22,408 nucleotides of DNA from an uncultured Eubacteriales bacterium (GCA_900321905.1 ONXZ01000002.1:1-22408); one strand, 5' to 3'; positions 1 to 6,605 are shown, counted from the first letter of the stretch. A program made the numbers and translations. Notes: generated by a model from the sequence alone, not told the origin.

Positions 1-28
1 TTTTAGCAAAACCTTTGATTTTTTTCAT
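1..28 (-). CDS. 5' end of an unidentified gene (partial)
   Basis: An ATG at 28-26 on the minus strand opens a frame reading MKKIKGFAK and runs off the window edge. It is preceded by a strong GGGAGG ribosome binding site about 8 bases upstream. It lies 60 bp downstream of ribU in the same direction, so it may be a second gene of the riboflavin-responsive unit or a separately controlled one. The lysine-rich start could be the n-region of a signal peptide, but nine residues do not allow identification. Confidence 0.6.
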
Positions 29-36
29 AATAAAAA

Positions 37-68
37 CCTCCCTGTGATGACAGTTTTACACAGGAAGG
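37..68 (-). promoter_or_regulatory. Hairpin covering the SD of the partial gene; may also terminate ribU
   Basis: On the minus strand CCTTCCTGTG (68-59) pairs with CACAGGGAGG (46-37) with one G-U pair and a 12-base loop. The 3' arm contains the GGGAGG ribosome binding site of the gene at 28-1 and is followed by TTTTT. The same element can therefore act as an intrinsic terminator after ribU or mask the ribosome binding site. Which role applies is inference. Confidence 0.5.
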
Positions 69-88
69 TTAAATAAATATTAAAGTGA

Positions 89-691
89 TTATTCGGTTTT
101 GCCTTTTAGTAACGGTCGCAGCGGCTTGTATATCAGCATTGAAATCACAACGCACAGTATGCCTTTGATGAACGTGAACGGTATATTGAATATAAGCAGC
201 GACTGCTCAATGCTCTTCATTGACGGCACGATTGCCTGATACGCTTCAAGCACAACTTCCTTTGGCATAAAGTTGTAGTAAAACGGATAAACAATATATA
301 AGTTTGACGGAAAACTTATCGCCGCCATTGCCAGCGCTCCGACAATTCCGCCCACAAGCGCGCCCTTCATCGTGCGGTACTTTTTGTAAATCAAACCTGC
401 AACGCCTGCAAACACAGCGCCGAGAATAAAGTTTGACAGTTCACCGATGTATCCGCTCTGGCTCACGGCAAGGTGGATAATGTTTTTGACAAGCGCAATC
501 ACCACGCCTGCAAGCGGACCGTATGCAAATGCGCCTATCAGTTCGGGCAAATCGGAAAAGTCGAGTTTTATAAAACTCGGTATGAACGGAATCGGTATTT
601 CAAGATACTGCAGCACGACTGCCGCCGCTGTGAGCATACCGCAACCTGCGATAAGGCGTGTGTTTACTTTTTTTGTTTTTGTGTTTTTCAT
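89..691 (-). CDS. ribU: ECF transporter S component, riboflavin-specific (RibU type)
   Basis: Substrate-binding membrane subunit of an energy-coupling-factor importer, expected to take up riboflavin together with a shared ECF energizing module that is not in this window. The 200-residue protein is highly hydrophobic with about six membrane segments and carries the RibU-type stretch KLDFSDLPELIGAFAYGP near residues 42-59. The ATG at 691 was chosen over the upstream in-frame start at 721 because AGGAGG lies at 704-699 and the upstream start overlaps the attenuator region. Control is by the FMN riboswitch at 785-914, which strongly supports riboflavin as substrate. Length is normal for the family. 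Confidence 0.92.
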   Translation of the reverse strand: MKNTKTKKVNTRLIAGCGMLTAAAVVLQYLEIPIPFIPSFIKLDFSDLPELIGAFAYGPLAGVVIALVKNIIHLAVSQSGYIGELSNFILGAVFAGVAGLIYKKYRTMKGALVGGIVGALAMAAISFPSNLYIVYPFYYNFMPKEVVLEAYQAIVPSMKSIEQSLLIFNIPFTFIKGILCVVISMLIYKPLRPLLKGKTE

Positions 692-728
692 AATAAATCC
701 TCCTTCTGCAAATTTCGCCAAAAGAGAA

Positions 729-750
729 CGCCCCCGAAAAATCGGAGGCG
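729..750 (-). terminator. Attenuator terminator of the FMN riboswitch
   Basis: In the minus-strand RNA a 9-bp stem, CGCCUCCGA with UCGGGGGCG (one U-G pair), closes a UUUU loop and is followed by a U-rich run (UUCUCUUUU). It lies between the riboswitch and ribU and fits a transcription-attenuation expression platform: FMN binding would favour this hairpin and stop ribU transcription. Confidence 0.85.
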
Positions 751-784
751 ATGATATTGTACCATAATATATTATACAATATTA

Positions 785-914
785 TTTCTCTCATCCGGAC
801 TTATGCTCGTTTGATTTGAGCAATTACCGTCGGTTACGGAATTTCACCGTATCAGTTCCGCCGTGCGGAAGTCGTGGACTTTACCACCGGTGAGGATTTG
901 CACCTCGCCCCGAA
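785..914 (-). promoter_or_regulatory. FMN riboswitch (RFN element)
   Basis: The minus strand carries the conserved RFN blocks in order: the GGGGCGAGGTG start with its closing stem, the CACCGGTGGT segment, the GGTGAAATTCCGTAACCGAC-type segment with CGACGGT, and the closing CCGGATGAGAGAA. Spacing and total length of about 130 nt match the Rfam-type RFN aptamer. It is directly followed by an intrinsic terminator and the riboflavin transporter gene, the usual context. Confidence 0.95.
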
Positions 915-928
915 ATATTTGCAATACT

Positions 929-956
929 ATTATATGACAATCGTCGTATTTGTCAA
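929..956 (-). promoter_or_regulatory. Sigma-A-type promoter of the ribU unit
   Basis: On the minus strand TTGACA (956-951) and TATAAT (934-929) are both perfect consensus, separated by 16 bp, just upstream of the riboswitch aptamer. Confidence 0.85.
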
Positions 957-973
957 GTAAAACGGGTGCAAAT

Positions 974-1004
974 TTGACAAATTCAAAAAAATATGATATA
1001 TAAT
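974..1004 (+). promoter_or_regulatory. Sigma-A-type promoter of the FN3-like secreted protein gene
   Basis: TTGACA at 974-979 is followed 17 bp later by TATATA (997-1002), which overlaps TATAAT at 999-1004. Transcription would start near 1010. This is downstream of the ATG at 993, so that ATG may not be in the message. Confidence 0.65.
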
Positions 1005-2501
1005 TATTACATTTTAGTTACAACGAAGGGAAGTATCACCATAAAGAAGTTAGTTATCAGACTCGTTGCGGTGATAATCTGCGTGCTTACCTGTACGCTC
1101 TGCGGTTTTGCCGCTTCGGCGCAGCAGGACGAAGTGCTGAAGGAGGACACCATCAGCAATCTCACGCATACACCGAACGACGTTCAAATAAATTTTGATA
1201 TGCTCACTTCGCTGGGTAAAGAGGAATCACTTGTGGACGAAGGCGCTTTCAGGGTCAGCGTTACTGACGCCGACGCTTCAAGCGTTACGCTGAGCTGGAG
1301 CTGCGAGCGTATAGTTTTCGGTTACACAATCTGCCGCTTCAATGCAATTCAGCAGAAGTGGGAGCCGTATTTTACTACTACCGAAACATCTCACAGGTTT
1401 ACAAATCTTCTTCCCGGTACAACATATCAGTACGGATTTATTAATTCCAACACGGGTGAGTTGCTTGGTTTCAAGGACTTCACCACCGGAATGAACGACC
1501 CGGACATAAAAATCAAAAAGACGCACAGCGATGCGGTTGATTTAGAAATTTCAAACGCGCACAAGGGCTCAAAGGTACATATTTACCGCAAGGAAAAGGG
1601 CGGCGATATGTACGAAAAAATTGCCGAGGTCGACTATACCAAAACGGCTTATACCGATAAGACAGTCGACGACGCAAAGACCTATTATTATAAAGCCAGG
1701 GCGGCTGTATACCACCGCAACGCAAGCGGCAGGAAAAAGCTTTGCTACAGCGGTTTTTCAAATGTCGAGCGCACCACAACGCTTGAAAAAATGGGTTTGC
1801 CCGACGTAAGCGGCGAAATCAAGACCTTTGCATACTACACCGCCGTTACGGCAAAGAGCACGCCGCAGTACAGGCTGCTCAACTCCAAGGAGTGCTATAC
1901 CGACAAAAAGACCGGCGTGCGTATGGTTGACGGCTGCTACTGTGTTGCAATGGGCTCGTACTACGGCTCAACAATCGGCACAAAGTACCGCATTACGTTT
2001 GACACGGGCAAGGAGATTAACGTAATCCTCTGCGACCAGAAGGCGGATATTCACACAAACAGCACCCACCAGTACGCAGCGGCAAAGGACGTGCTGGAGT
2101 TCTACTGTGAAAAGGCGATGATTCCGCATATTATCCACACCTACGGCAATTACAACAACATTGACATTTTCCACGGCGCGATAACTAAAATCGAAAAGTA
2201 TGTTGATGAAAATTATGTAAAACCGGAAAAGCTTGAACTTGACGTTAAGCCGGAAACCACGACTAAAAAGTCTGAAACCAAAGCAAAGAAAAAGTCCGAA
2301 AAGGCAAAGAAAGACAGCAAGTCGAAAAAAGATAAAAAAGAAAAGGTTGAAACTACTACAAAAGCCCGCAAAAAGAAAAAGTCTGAAACAACGACCAAAA
2401 AGAAGAAGGTTGAAACTACAACCAAGGCTGACGAAAAGGAAAAGACCGAAACTACAACCAAAGCCGAAACAACAAAGAATGACTCAATCCAGACGGATTG
2501 A
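993..2501 (+). CDS. Secreted protein with fibronectin III-like domains and a Lys/Thr-rich tail
   Basis: Likely an exported surface or extracellular protein; function not recognised. A hydrophobic signal segment (VIRLVAVIICVLTCTLCGFAASA) follows two lysines. Two FN3-like modules follow (roughly residues 85-170 and 175-265, with TTYQYGF-type and KTYYYKARA-type strands). Next comes a domain near 285-415 with GTKYRITFDTGKEINVILCD and HTNSTHQY, a module seen in other clostridial secreted proteins. The last 85 residues are a low-complexity Lys-rich region with repeated ETTTK units, possibly a wall-spanning or sortase-free tail. The start is uncertain. The only ATG is at 993, but it overlaps the promoter -10. 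An in-frame ATA at 1041 has a GAAGGGA sequence at a good distance and would give a compact signal peptide, so the true start may be 1041. Confidence 0.8.
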   Translation: MIYNYYILVTTKGSITIKKLVIRLVAVIICVLTCTLCGFAASAQQDEVLKEDTISNLTHTPNDVQINFDMLTSLGKEESLVDEGAFRVSVTDADASSVTLSWSCERIVFGYTICRFNAIQQKWEPYFTTTETSHRFTNLLPGTTYQYGFINSNTGELLGFKDFTTGMNDPDIKIKKTHSDAVDLEISNAHKGSKVHIYRKEKGGDMYEKIAEVDYTKTAYTDKTVDDAKTYYYKARAAVYHRNASGRKKLCYSGFSNVERTTTLEKMGLPDVSGEIKTFAYYTAVTAKSTPQYRLLNSKECYTDKKTGVRMVDGCYCVAMGSYYGSTIGTKYRITFDTGKEINVILCDQKADIHTNSTHQYAAAKDVLEFYCEKAMIPHIIHTYGNYNNIDIFHGAITKIEKYVDENYVKPEKLELDVKPETTTKKSETKAKKKSEKAKKDSKSKKDKKEKVETTTKARKKKKSETTTKKKKVETTTKADEKEKTETTTKAETTKNDSIQTD

Positions 2502-2510
2502 GTCATTTTA
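2480..2510 (+). terminator. Terminator overlapping the stop codon of the FN3-like gene
   Basis: An 11-bp perfect stem (TGACTCAATCC with GGATTGAGTCA, loop AGAC) is followed by TTTTA. The stem encodes the last residues and stop codon of the upstream gene. Confidence 0.85.
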
Positions 2511-2558
2511 TACTTTATATAAAGGGCATAACCACGCATTTTATGTACATCCTTGTAG

Positions 2559-2580
2559 GGAGCGATGACCACATCGCTCC
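2559..2580. repeat. Small GC-rich palindrome in the intergenic region
   Basis: A perfect 9-bp inverted repeat (GGAGCGATG with CATCGCTCC, loop ACCA) sits in non-coding DNA with no U-run after it, so it is not a terminator. It resembles REP-like dispersed intergenic palindromes, but other copies cannot be counted here. The rest of 2511-2650 shows only a second loose inverted repeat, CAGCGTGT / ACACGCTG, around 2611-2650. Confidence 0.4.
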
Positions 2581-2651
2581 GCGTGAGCAGCACTTTTATC
2601 TAAAGTCTGCCAGCGTGTTTCCGTTATACTATAAGGTTTGTCGACACGCTG

Positions 2652-2685
2652 AAATGACTCAGTTCTGAGGAACTGAGTCATTTTT
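2652..2685 (+). terminator. Intrinsic terminator, second in tandem
   Basis: A 12-bp perfect stem (ATGACTCAGTTC with GAACTGAGTCAT, loop TGAG) is followed by TTTTTAT on the plus strand. AAA precedes it, so weak activity on the minus strand for the gene ending at 2708 is possible. Its outer arms TGACTCA / TGAGTCA are identical to those of the hairpin at 2480-2505. Confidence 0.75.
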
Positions 2686-2707
2686 ATCTGCAAATATTTA
2701 ATATATG

Positions 2708-4009
2708 CTATTCCTCTGCAAACGGGTTTTCAACGCCGCCGGTTTCGTCGGACATATCATTTTCAAGGTCAACAGGCGCCTTTTCTTTAACAGAAACGTA
2801 CTTTGACTGATAGTAGTTTTCCTGCGTGCTTTCAAAAGTTCCGTCAGGTTTAATTGTAATCGGTGAGCAGCCGCGCTGCAAGCCGTATTTATTGATACCC
2901 GGGTATGCGAGGAAGTCGATTGAATAGCCGTAAGTCAGCCTTACGCCCTTGTATTCAAGCGACATATTGTTAAGGTGGTCGTGGCCGAAGAACGCGCCCT
3001 GAGTGCCGTTCTGACGGAAGGCGTCAAACAGTCCGTAGTTGTAATTGCTTGAGCCGATAAACTCGCCGCCCTCTTTGATAACACCGTATTTAACCTTAAC
3101 GTTTTCGGTGTCCTTGTAGCCGGCTTTTTTGTATTCAGCAAACGCGTCTGCCATCTCCTGCGGAGGAATGTGGAAGAACGCGAGCGACTTCGGCTGAACG
3201 CCGCCGTTTTCGTCGGTAAGCTCCTTAACCGTCTTTTTGTACCAGTCAACCTGGTTTTTATGTACGCAGTCGTACTTCCACCTGATACCGAAATAGTCGC
3301 CGTCAACGTATGAGTGCGAGTCAAACACAAACAGGCTCTGTGTGATTGCGCCCTTTGAATTTTTGATGTTGATTACATAGTTGCCGTAGCCGTCAACGTC
3401 CTTGTCGCCTGCCTGAATAAGACAGTGCGGATATTCCTTGCTCTCGTACAGGCTGCAGATTTTTTCGCGGTCGGCGTAGGAGTAAAGTTCAGTGTCGTGG
3501 TTGCCGAAACCGAGGCACCAGTACACGCCGAGTTTTTCCATAAGGCTTGCAAAAAGTTTTGCGCTCTCGATATTGTTGAAAGTTCCCGACTGATACGGCA
3601 CAGGGTAAGCAACGTCACCGGTGACAATTACAAGGTCGGGTTTTTCGGTTGTAACCATTGCGGCAACAGCGTTAATCGCCTCGCTGTCCTTGCCCGATGA
3701 AAGCACTCCGCCGCCGATATGTACGTCGGTGATTTGCAGCACCTTAAAATCTTCATCAGTCACAAAGGTATACCTGCCTTTGTCGTCCTTTTCGGGGTTG
3801 AGTTGCTTTTCGTACTTAACCGCCTCAATGTTATCGCGTATAAATGCTGCGTTCGACTTAACGCTCACAACGTTAAGCACCGCAAGTATGCCTGCAAGCA
3901 GCGCAATAATCACAACAATCGCAATAATTACCTTCAGCGCAATTTTGCGTTTTTGTTTGGGCGTTTTTTTCACCTTTTCTTTTTTAACTTTCTTTTCCTT
4001 ATTAGCCAT
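2708..4009 (-). CDS. Membrane-anchored calcineurin-like metallophosphoesterase
   Basis: Two-metal phosphoesterase, probably acting outside the cytoplasmic membrane; substrate unknown. The 433-residue protein begins with a very Lys-rich cytoplasmic segment, then one membrane helix at about 24-48. The metal-ligand motifs appear in order: ITDVH (D95, H97), VTGD (131-132), FGNHD (169-172), FFHIPP and FFGHDH. The C-terminus is acidic. The ATG at 4009 has AAGGGGAA just upstream. The upstream cation transporter gene ends 11 bp before, in the same direction, so they form one unit. The family fold is certain from the motifs. Phosphatase, nucleotidase or lipid phosphatase activity cannot be separated. 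Confidence 0.88.
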   Translation of the reverse strand: MANKEKKVKKEKVKKTPKQKRKIALKVIIAIVVIIALLAGILAVLNVVSVKSNAAFIRDNIEAVKYEKQLNPEKDDKGRYTFVTDEDFKVLQITDVHIGGGVLSSGKDSEAINAVAAMVTTEKPDLVIVTGDVAYPVPYQSGTFNNIESAKLFASLMEKLGVYWCLGFGNHDTELYSYADREKICSLYESKEYPHCLIQAGDKDVDGYGNYVINIKNSKGAITQSLFVFDSHSYVDGDYFGIRWKYDCVHKNQVDWYKKTVKELTDENGGVQPKSLAFFHIPPQEMADAFAEYKKAGYKDTENVKVKYGVIKEGGEFIGSSNYNYGLFDAFRQNGTQGAFFGHDHLNNMSLEYKGVRLTYGYSIDFLAYPGINKYGLQRGCSPITIKPDGTFESTQENYYQSKYVSVKEKAPVDLENDMSDETGGVENPFAEE

Positions 4010-4020
4010 ATGAATTCCCC

Positions 4021-4623
4021 TTATTCATTTATCAGATATTTGGTTTCCTTAACAATGCACCGCACCGCTTCCGCCGTGATTGCGCTGCCGCACAGCAGTG
4101 CAAAATATGCGTCAAACGCAAAGTTAACTTTGGCCACAAGCAGTGTGCTCATCAGCGTGAACAGCGTTATAAAGCAGTCGAGAAAACTGTCAAGCGCAAG
4201 CGCCTTTGTTATTGGCGACGGCGCTTTTTTGTTAAGCCTTACAAGCAGTGCGCCGAGTATAAGTTTTGCAAAAATTGTACCAATAATAATTGCAATATAA
4301 TTGTTTGTGTACGCTACCGCCGCAGGATACAGCAACCTGTCAAGTCCGCGGTAAACAAAAAACAAACCTGTCAGCGCAATCACAATGCTGATTACAAACG
4401 CCGCGAGGCTCTGCGCGCGCAGCGAGCGTTTGTCGCCAAGTTTTACGGCAAGTATAAATCCGAGCATTGCAACCGAGCCGGAAAATGTGTCGCCGAGATT
4501 ATTAATCGCGTCGCAGTAAATTGTCAGCGAAAACGTGGCGTTGCCGATATAAAGTTTTACGGCAAACAGCAAAAGGTTAACAACAATTCCCGTTATGCCG
4601 GCAGTGTAGTAATACTTTTTCAT
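4021..4623 (-). CDS. Short CDF-type cation transporter without the C-terminal domain
   Basis: Six hydrophobic segments in 200 residues match the membrane part of cation diffusion facilitators, which exchange a divalent metal such as Zn, Mn or Fe for protons. The metal-site regions are recognisable: CDAINNLGDT in the second helix (Asn where many family members have His) and LDSFLDC in the fifth helix (DxxxD). The usual cytoplasmic C-terminal regulatory domain of about 90 residues is missing and the gene ends cleanly, so this is a naturally short form. ATG at 4623 has AAGGA upstream and a good promoter at 4679-4651. It is co-transcribed with the phosphoesterase. The metal is not predictable; the altered ligand suggests something other than a standard zinc exporter. 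Confidence 0.8.
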   Translation of the reverse strand: MKKYYYTAGITGIVVNLLLFAVKLYIGNATFSLTIYCDAINNLGDTFSGSVAMLGFILAVKLGDKRSLRAQSLAAFVISIVIALTGLFFVYRGLDRLLYPAAVAYTNNYIAIIIGTIFAKLILGALLVRLNKKAPSPITKALALDSFLDCFITLFTLMSTLLVAKVNFAFDAYFALLCGSAITAEAVRCIVKETKYLINE

Positions 4624-4650
4624 CTGTTATTCCTTGATTATAGTAATAGT

Positions 4651-4679
4651 ATTATATCATTATATATATGATTTTGCAA
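4651..4679 (-). promoter_or_regulatory. Promoter of the CDF transporter-phosphoesterase unit
   Basis: On the minus strand TTGCAA (4679-4674) and TATAAT (4656-4651) are separated by 17 bp, about 28 bp upstream of the start codon. Confidence 0.75.
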
Positions 4680-4723
4680 TTCATATTTTATCGGCGTCGG
4701 CACATAATAAAAGCGGTGATATT

Positions 4724-5197
4724 ATGGATGTATTATACGTTTTGTTATTGTGCGCTGTAATTGTTTTACAAGCAGTAATGATTGCCCTGATGTGCCGCAG
4801 GCGCAAACCGCAAATTCTAATGCGCGAGGGCGCATTTGTTTATGACAATCTTAAAAAAAGCAGGCTCACGGAGTTCGACATTATGGCGGCGGCGCGCAGG
4901 CGCGGCTACTTTAATATTGCGGATGTCGATACCGCCGTGCTTGAAAAAGACGGAAGTATCAGCATTTTGCCAAAGGCAATCAAGCGTCCCCTTGAGCCAA
5001 GGGACTTTAACTTTGCCCCTGTACGCGAGGGTATGAGTTACGTTGTGTATCAGGGCGGCAGGCTTGATTACGCACGCCTTGCTTCGCTCGGTTTTACCGA
5101 AAAAACGCTTGCCGACTTTTTGTCACAGCGCGGGTATCGCATTGCCGACCTGAATATTATAGTAATCAGCGAATCAGGCAGGATAGAAGTGTTTTAA
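4724..5197 (+). CDS. DUF421 (YetF-like) C-terminal domain protein with one membrane helix
   Basis: The 157-residue protein has one N-terminal membrane helix (about 3-24) followed by the cytoplasmic DUF421 domain typical of YetF/YrbG-like proteins: LMREGAFVYDNLKKSRLTEF, then GYFNIADVDTAVLEKDGSIS. Full-length relatives usually have about three membrane helices, so this is a reduced form. The ATG at 4724 was preferred over one at 4634 because GGTGAT lies just upstream and the longer version adds a non-conserved, AT-rich leader in the divergent promoter region. A repeat of the fold's GR-I-x-V/I-F ending is seen at the C-terminus. Function unknown. No terminator separates it from the ArsR promoter at 5206. 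Confidence 0.75.
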   Translation: MDVLYVLLLCAVIVLQAVMIALMCRRRKPQILMREGAFVYDNLKKSRLTEFDIMAAARRRGYFNIADVDTAVLEKDGSISILPKAIKRPLEPRDFNFAPVREGMSYVVYQGGRLDYARLASLGFTEKTLADFLSQRGYRIADLNIIVISESGRIEVF

Positions 5198-5205
5198 GAT
5201 AAATA

Positions 5206-5234
5206 TTGACTTTTTCGCGTTTCGGATATATAAT
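5206..5234 (+). promoter_or_regulatory. Promoter of the ArsR-metal transporter-like operon
   Basis: TTGACT (5206-5211) and TATAAT (5229-5234) with a 17-bp spacer. The predicted transcription start near 5241 is next to the palindrome at 5243-5268. Confidence 0.9.
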
Positions 5235-5242
5235 AGCACCGT

Positions 5243-5268
5243 TCATATGATTCATATGAATCATATGA
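5243..5268. promoter_or_regulatory. 26-bp perfect palindrome, likely ArsR-family operator
   Basis: A perfect palindrome built of three CATATG cores at 5244, 5253 and 5262, spaced by 9 bp. It starts just after the -10 box and covers the transcription start, the right place for repression. ArsR/SmtB proteins such as CzrA and SmtB bind AT-rich imperfect palindromes in this position. Binding by the adjacent gene product is inference. Confidence 0.85.
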
Positions 5269-5293
5269 GCAAAACCTGTATATGAGGTGCTTT

Positions 5294-5575
5294 ATGTTAG
5301 AAGAAGAAATATATGATATGGCGGAACTCTTTAAGATGTTTTCCGACCCTACAAGGATTAAAATTCTGCTCTCCCTTTTTGAGAGCGAACTCAACGTAAC
5401 TCAGATTGTTGATAAAATCGGCGCAACGCAAACTGCGGTGTCGCACCAACTCCGTGCGCTCAAGCAAAATCATCTTGTAAAATGCCGCCGCGACGGTAAA
5501 AAGATGATTTATTCCCTTGCCGACGACCATGTTAAAACTATCATTAATATGGCGATTGAGCATATTGAGGAGTGA
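5294..5575 (+). CDS. ArsR/SmtB-family metal-sensing repressor with alpha-5 site
   Basis: A 93-residue winged-helix repressor of the ArsR/SmtB family, expected to leave DNA when metal binds. The core reads MFSDPTRIKILLSLF, then the recognition helix TQTAVSHQLRALKQ and a wing RRDGKKMIYSL. The last helix has D-x-H-x10-H-x2-E (DDHVKTIINMAIEHIEE), the alpha-5 signature of Zn(II)/Co(II) sensors such as CzrA and SmtB. The alpha-3 cysteines of cadmium/lead sensors like CadC are absent (ELNVTQI). Start at 5294 is preferred over 5282 because GAGGTG lies between them. It is the first gene of an operon; the next gene starts 5 bp after its stop. Confidence 0.93.
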   Translation: MLEEEIYDMAELFKMFSDPTRIKILLSLFESELNVTQIVDKIGATQTAVSHQLRALKQNHLVKCRRDGKKMIYSLADDHVKTIINMAIEHIEE

Positions 5576-5580
5576 TACAT

Positions 5581-6603
5581 ATGGCAGAAGATTTGGTTTT
5601 TGAACACTCGCACCACGACCACAGCGGGCATAACGACAGCCACAACCACGGCGGCAAGCACGAACATTATCACACGCACGACCATTCGCACAATCACGAA
5701 AATTTTGACGAAATCAAGCGCGGTGAAATGATTAAGATTATCGTGTCCGCAGTGTTTTTTGTTATCGGCATTGTGCTTGAAAAACTGACCCACGCCCCTG
5801 AAGCGCTGAACATTTTGTGTTTTTGTATATCATACCTCGCTGTTGGATTTGACATTGTCAAACATGCGGTTGAAGACGTGCTTGGCAAAAATATTTTTAA
5901 CGAGTGCCTGATGATTAGCGTTGCCTCGCTCGGCGCGTTTGCACTGCGCGAGTTTAGCGAGGGCTGCTCGGTTATGCTGCTTTACGCAGTAGGCGAGTAT
6001 ATTCACGGTGCGGCGCTTTCAAAAAGTAAAAAGCAGATACGCAAAATTGAAGAAAAGGAGCACGGCGCTCATGTTCACGAAACTACCGAGAGCGAGTCTT
6101 TTATAGCGCGGTTTGCAAAGATTTACACGCCTGTAATTACAGCGATTGCGCTGATTGTTATGGTTGTTCCGCCAATTTTCGGCGGCTCTCTGCGCGAATG
6201 GTTTTACCGTGGACTTGAGGTTCTTGTTATCGCTTGCCCGTGCGCGATTGTAATTTCCGTGCCGCTTTCATTTTCCTGCGCGATTGACGCCTGCACCAAA
6301 AAAGGCATTTACATTTATCACTCAAGCGCACTTGAAAATTTGCACAAAAATCACGGCAAGGAAGGCATTATTATCACTGAGGGCAACGAGCGCGAAAAGT
6401 ACCGTTTTGCCCACAGAGCGGCTAAAAAAGCGTTTGATATTTCGCGTGTTAATATCGTTGTGGCACTGTCGGTCAAGGCGATTGTGCTTGTCTTAGCGGT
6501 ATTTATGAAAAAGGAAGTGCCAATGTGGTTTGCCGCATTTTCAGATGTCGGTATTTCCGTGCTTGCAATACTCAATTCCTTGAGAGCGTTGAAAATTAAG
6601 TAA
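5581..6603 (+). CDS. P1B-type ATPase-like membrane protein lacking actuator, phosphorylation and nucleotide-binding domains
   Basis: The 340-residue protein aligns end to end with the membrane part of CadA/ZntA zinc/cadmium ATPases. It has 14 histidines in residues 9-39, then helices with NIFNECLMISVASLGAFALR, SVMLLYAVGEY, the metal motif CPCx4SxP (C219, C221, S226, P228), K299 in ALSVK and D322 in SDVG. These are the known transmembrane ligands of P1B-2 pumps. Between GAALSKSKKQ (about 144-152) and SFIARFAKIYTPV (173-185) the actuator domain is gone. Between ALENLHK (about 250) and residue 265 nearly the whole P and N domains, including DKTGT, are gone. Usual length is over 600. The frame is intact, with a good SD (GAGGAG, 5567-5572) and operon position behind a zinc-type sensor, so this is not an ordinary decaying pseudogene. 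ATP-driven transport by the protein alone is excluded; a channel, carrier, sensor or part of a split pump are possible. Confidence 0.85.
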   Translation: MAEDLVFEHSHHDHSGHNDSHNHGGKHEHYHTHDHSHNHENFDEIKRGEMIKIIVSAVFFVIGIVLEKLTHAPEALNILCFCISYLAVGFDIVKHAVEDVLGKNIFNECLMISVASLGAFALREFSEGCSVMLLYAVGEYIHGAALSKSKKQIRKIEEKEHGAHVHETTESESFIARFAKIYTPVITAIALIVMVVPPIFGGSLREWFYRGLEVLVIACPCAIVISVPLSFSCAIDACTKKGIYIYHSSALENLHKNHGKEGIIITEGNEREKYRFAHRAAKKAFDISRVNIVVALSVKAIVLVLAVFMKKEVPMWFAAFSDVGISVLAILNSLRALKIK

Positions 6604-6605
6604 TT

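Noticed and set aside
2213..2593. Minus-strand frame rich in Val, Ser and Phe opposite the FN3-like gene tail
   Set aside because: It is the complement of the Lys/Thr-rich low-complexity tail; no SD, and it crosses the terminator.
2543..2668. Plus-strand 41-codon frame in the intergenic region
   Set aside because: No SD or promoter; it runs through the palindrome and into a terminator hairpin.
5282..5293. Upstream ATG of the ArsR gene
   Set aside because: GAGGTG lies between it and the ATG at 5294, so the later start is better supported.
5509..5793. Minus-strand frame rich in Val opposite the histidine-rich region
   Set aside because: Mirror of the repeated His codons (GTG/GTA on the other strand); no expression signals.
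5581..6603. Ordinary pseudogene of a cadmium/zinc ATPase
   Set aside because: Intact frame, good SD, kept metal ligands and gaps at domain borders do not fit random decay, though a single-strain deletion cannot be excluded.
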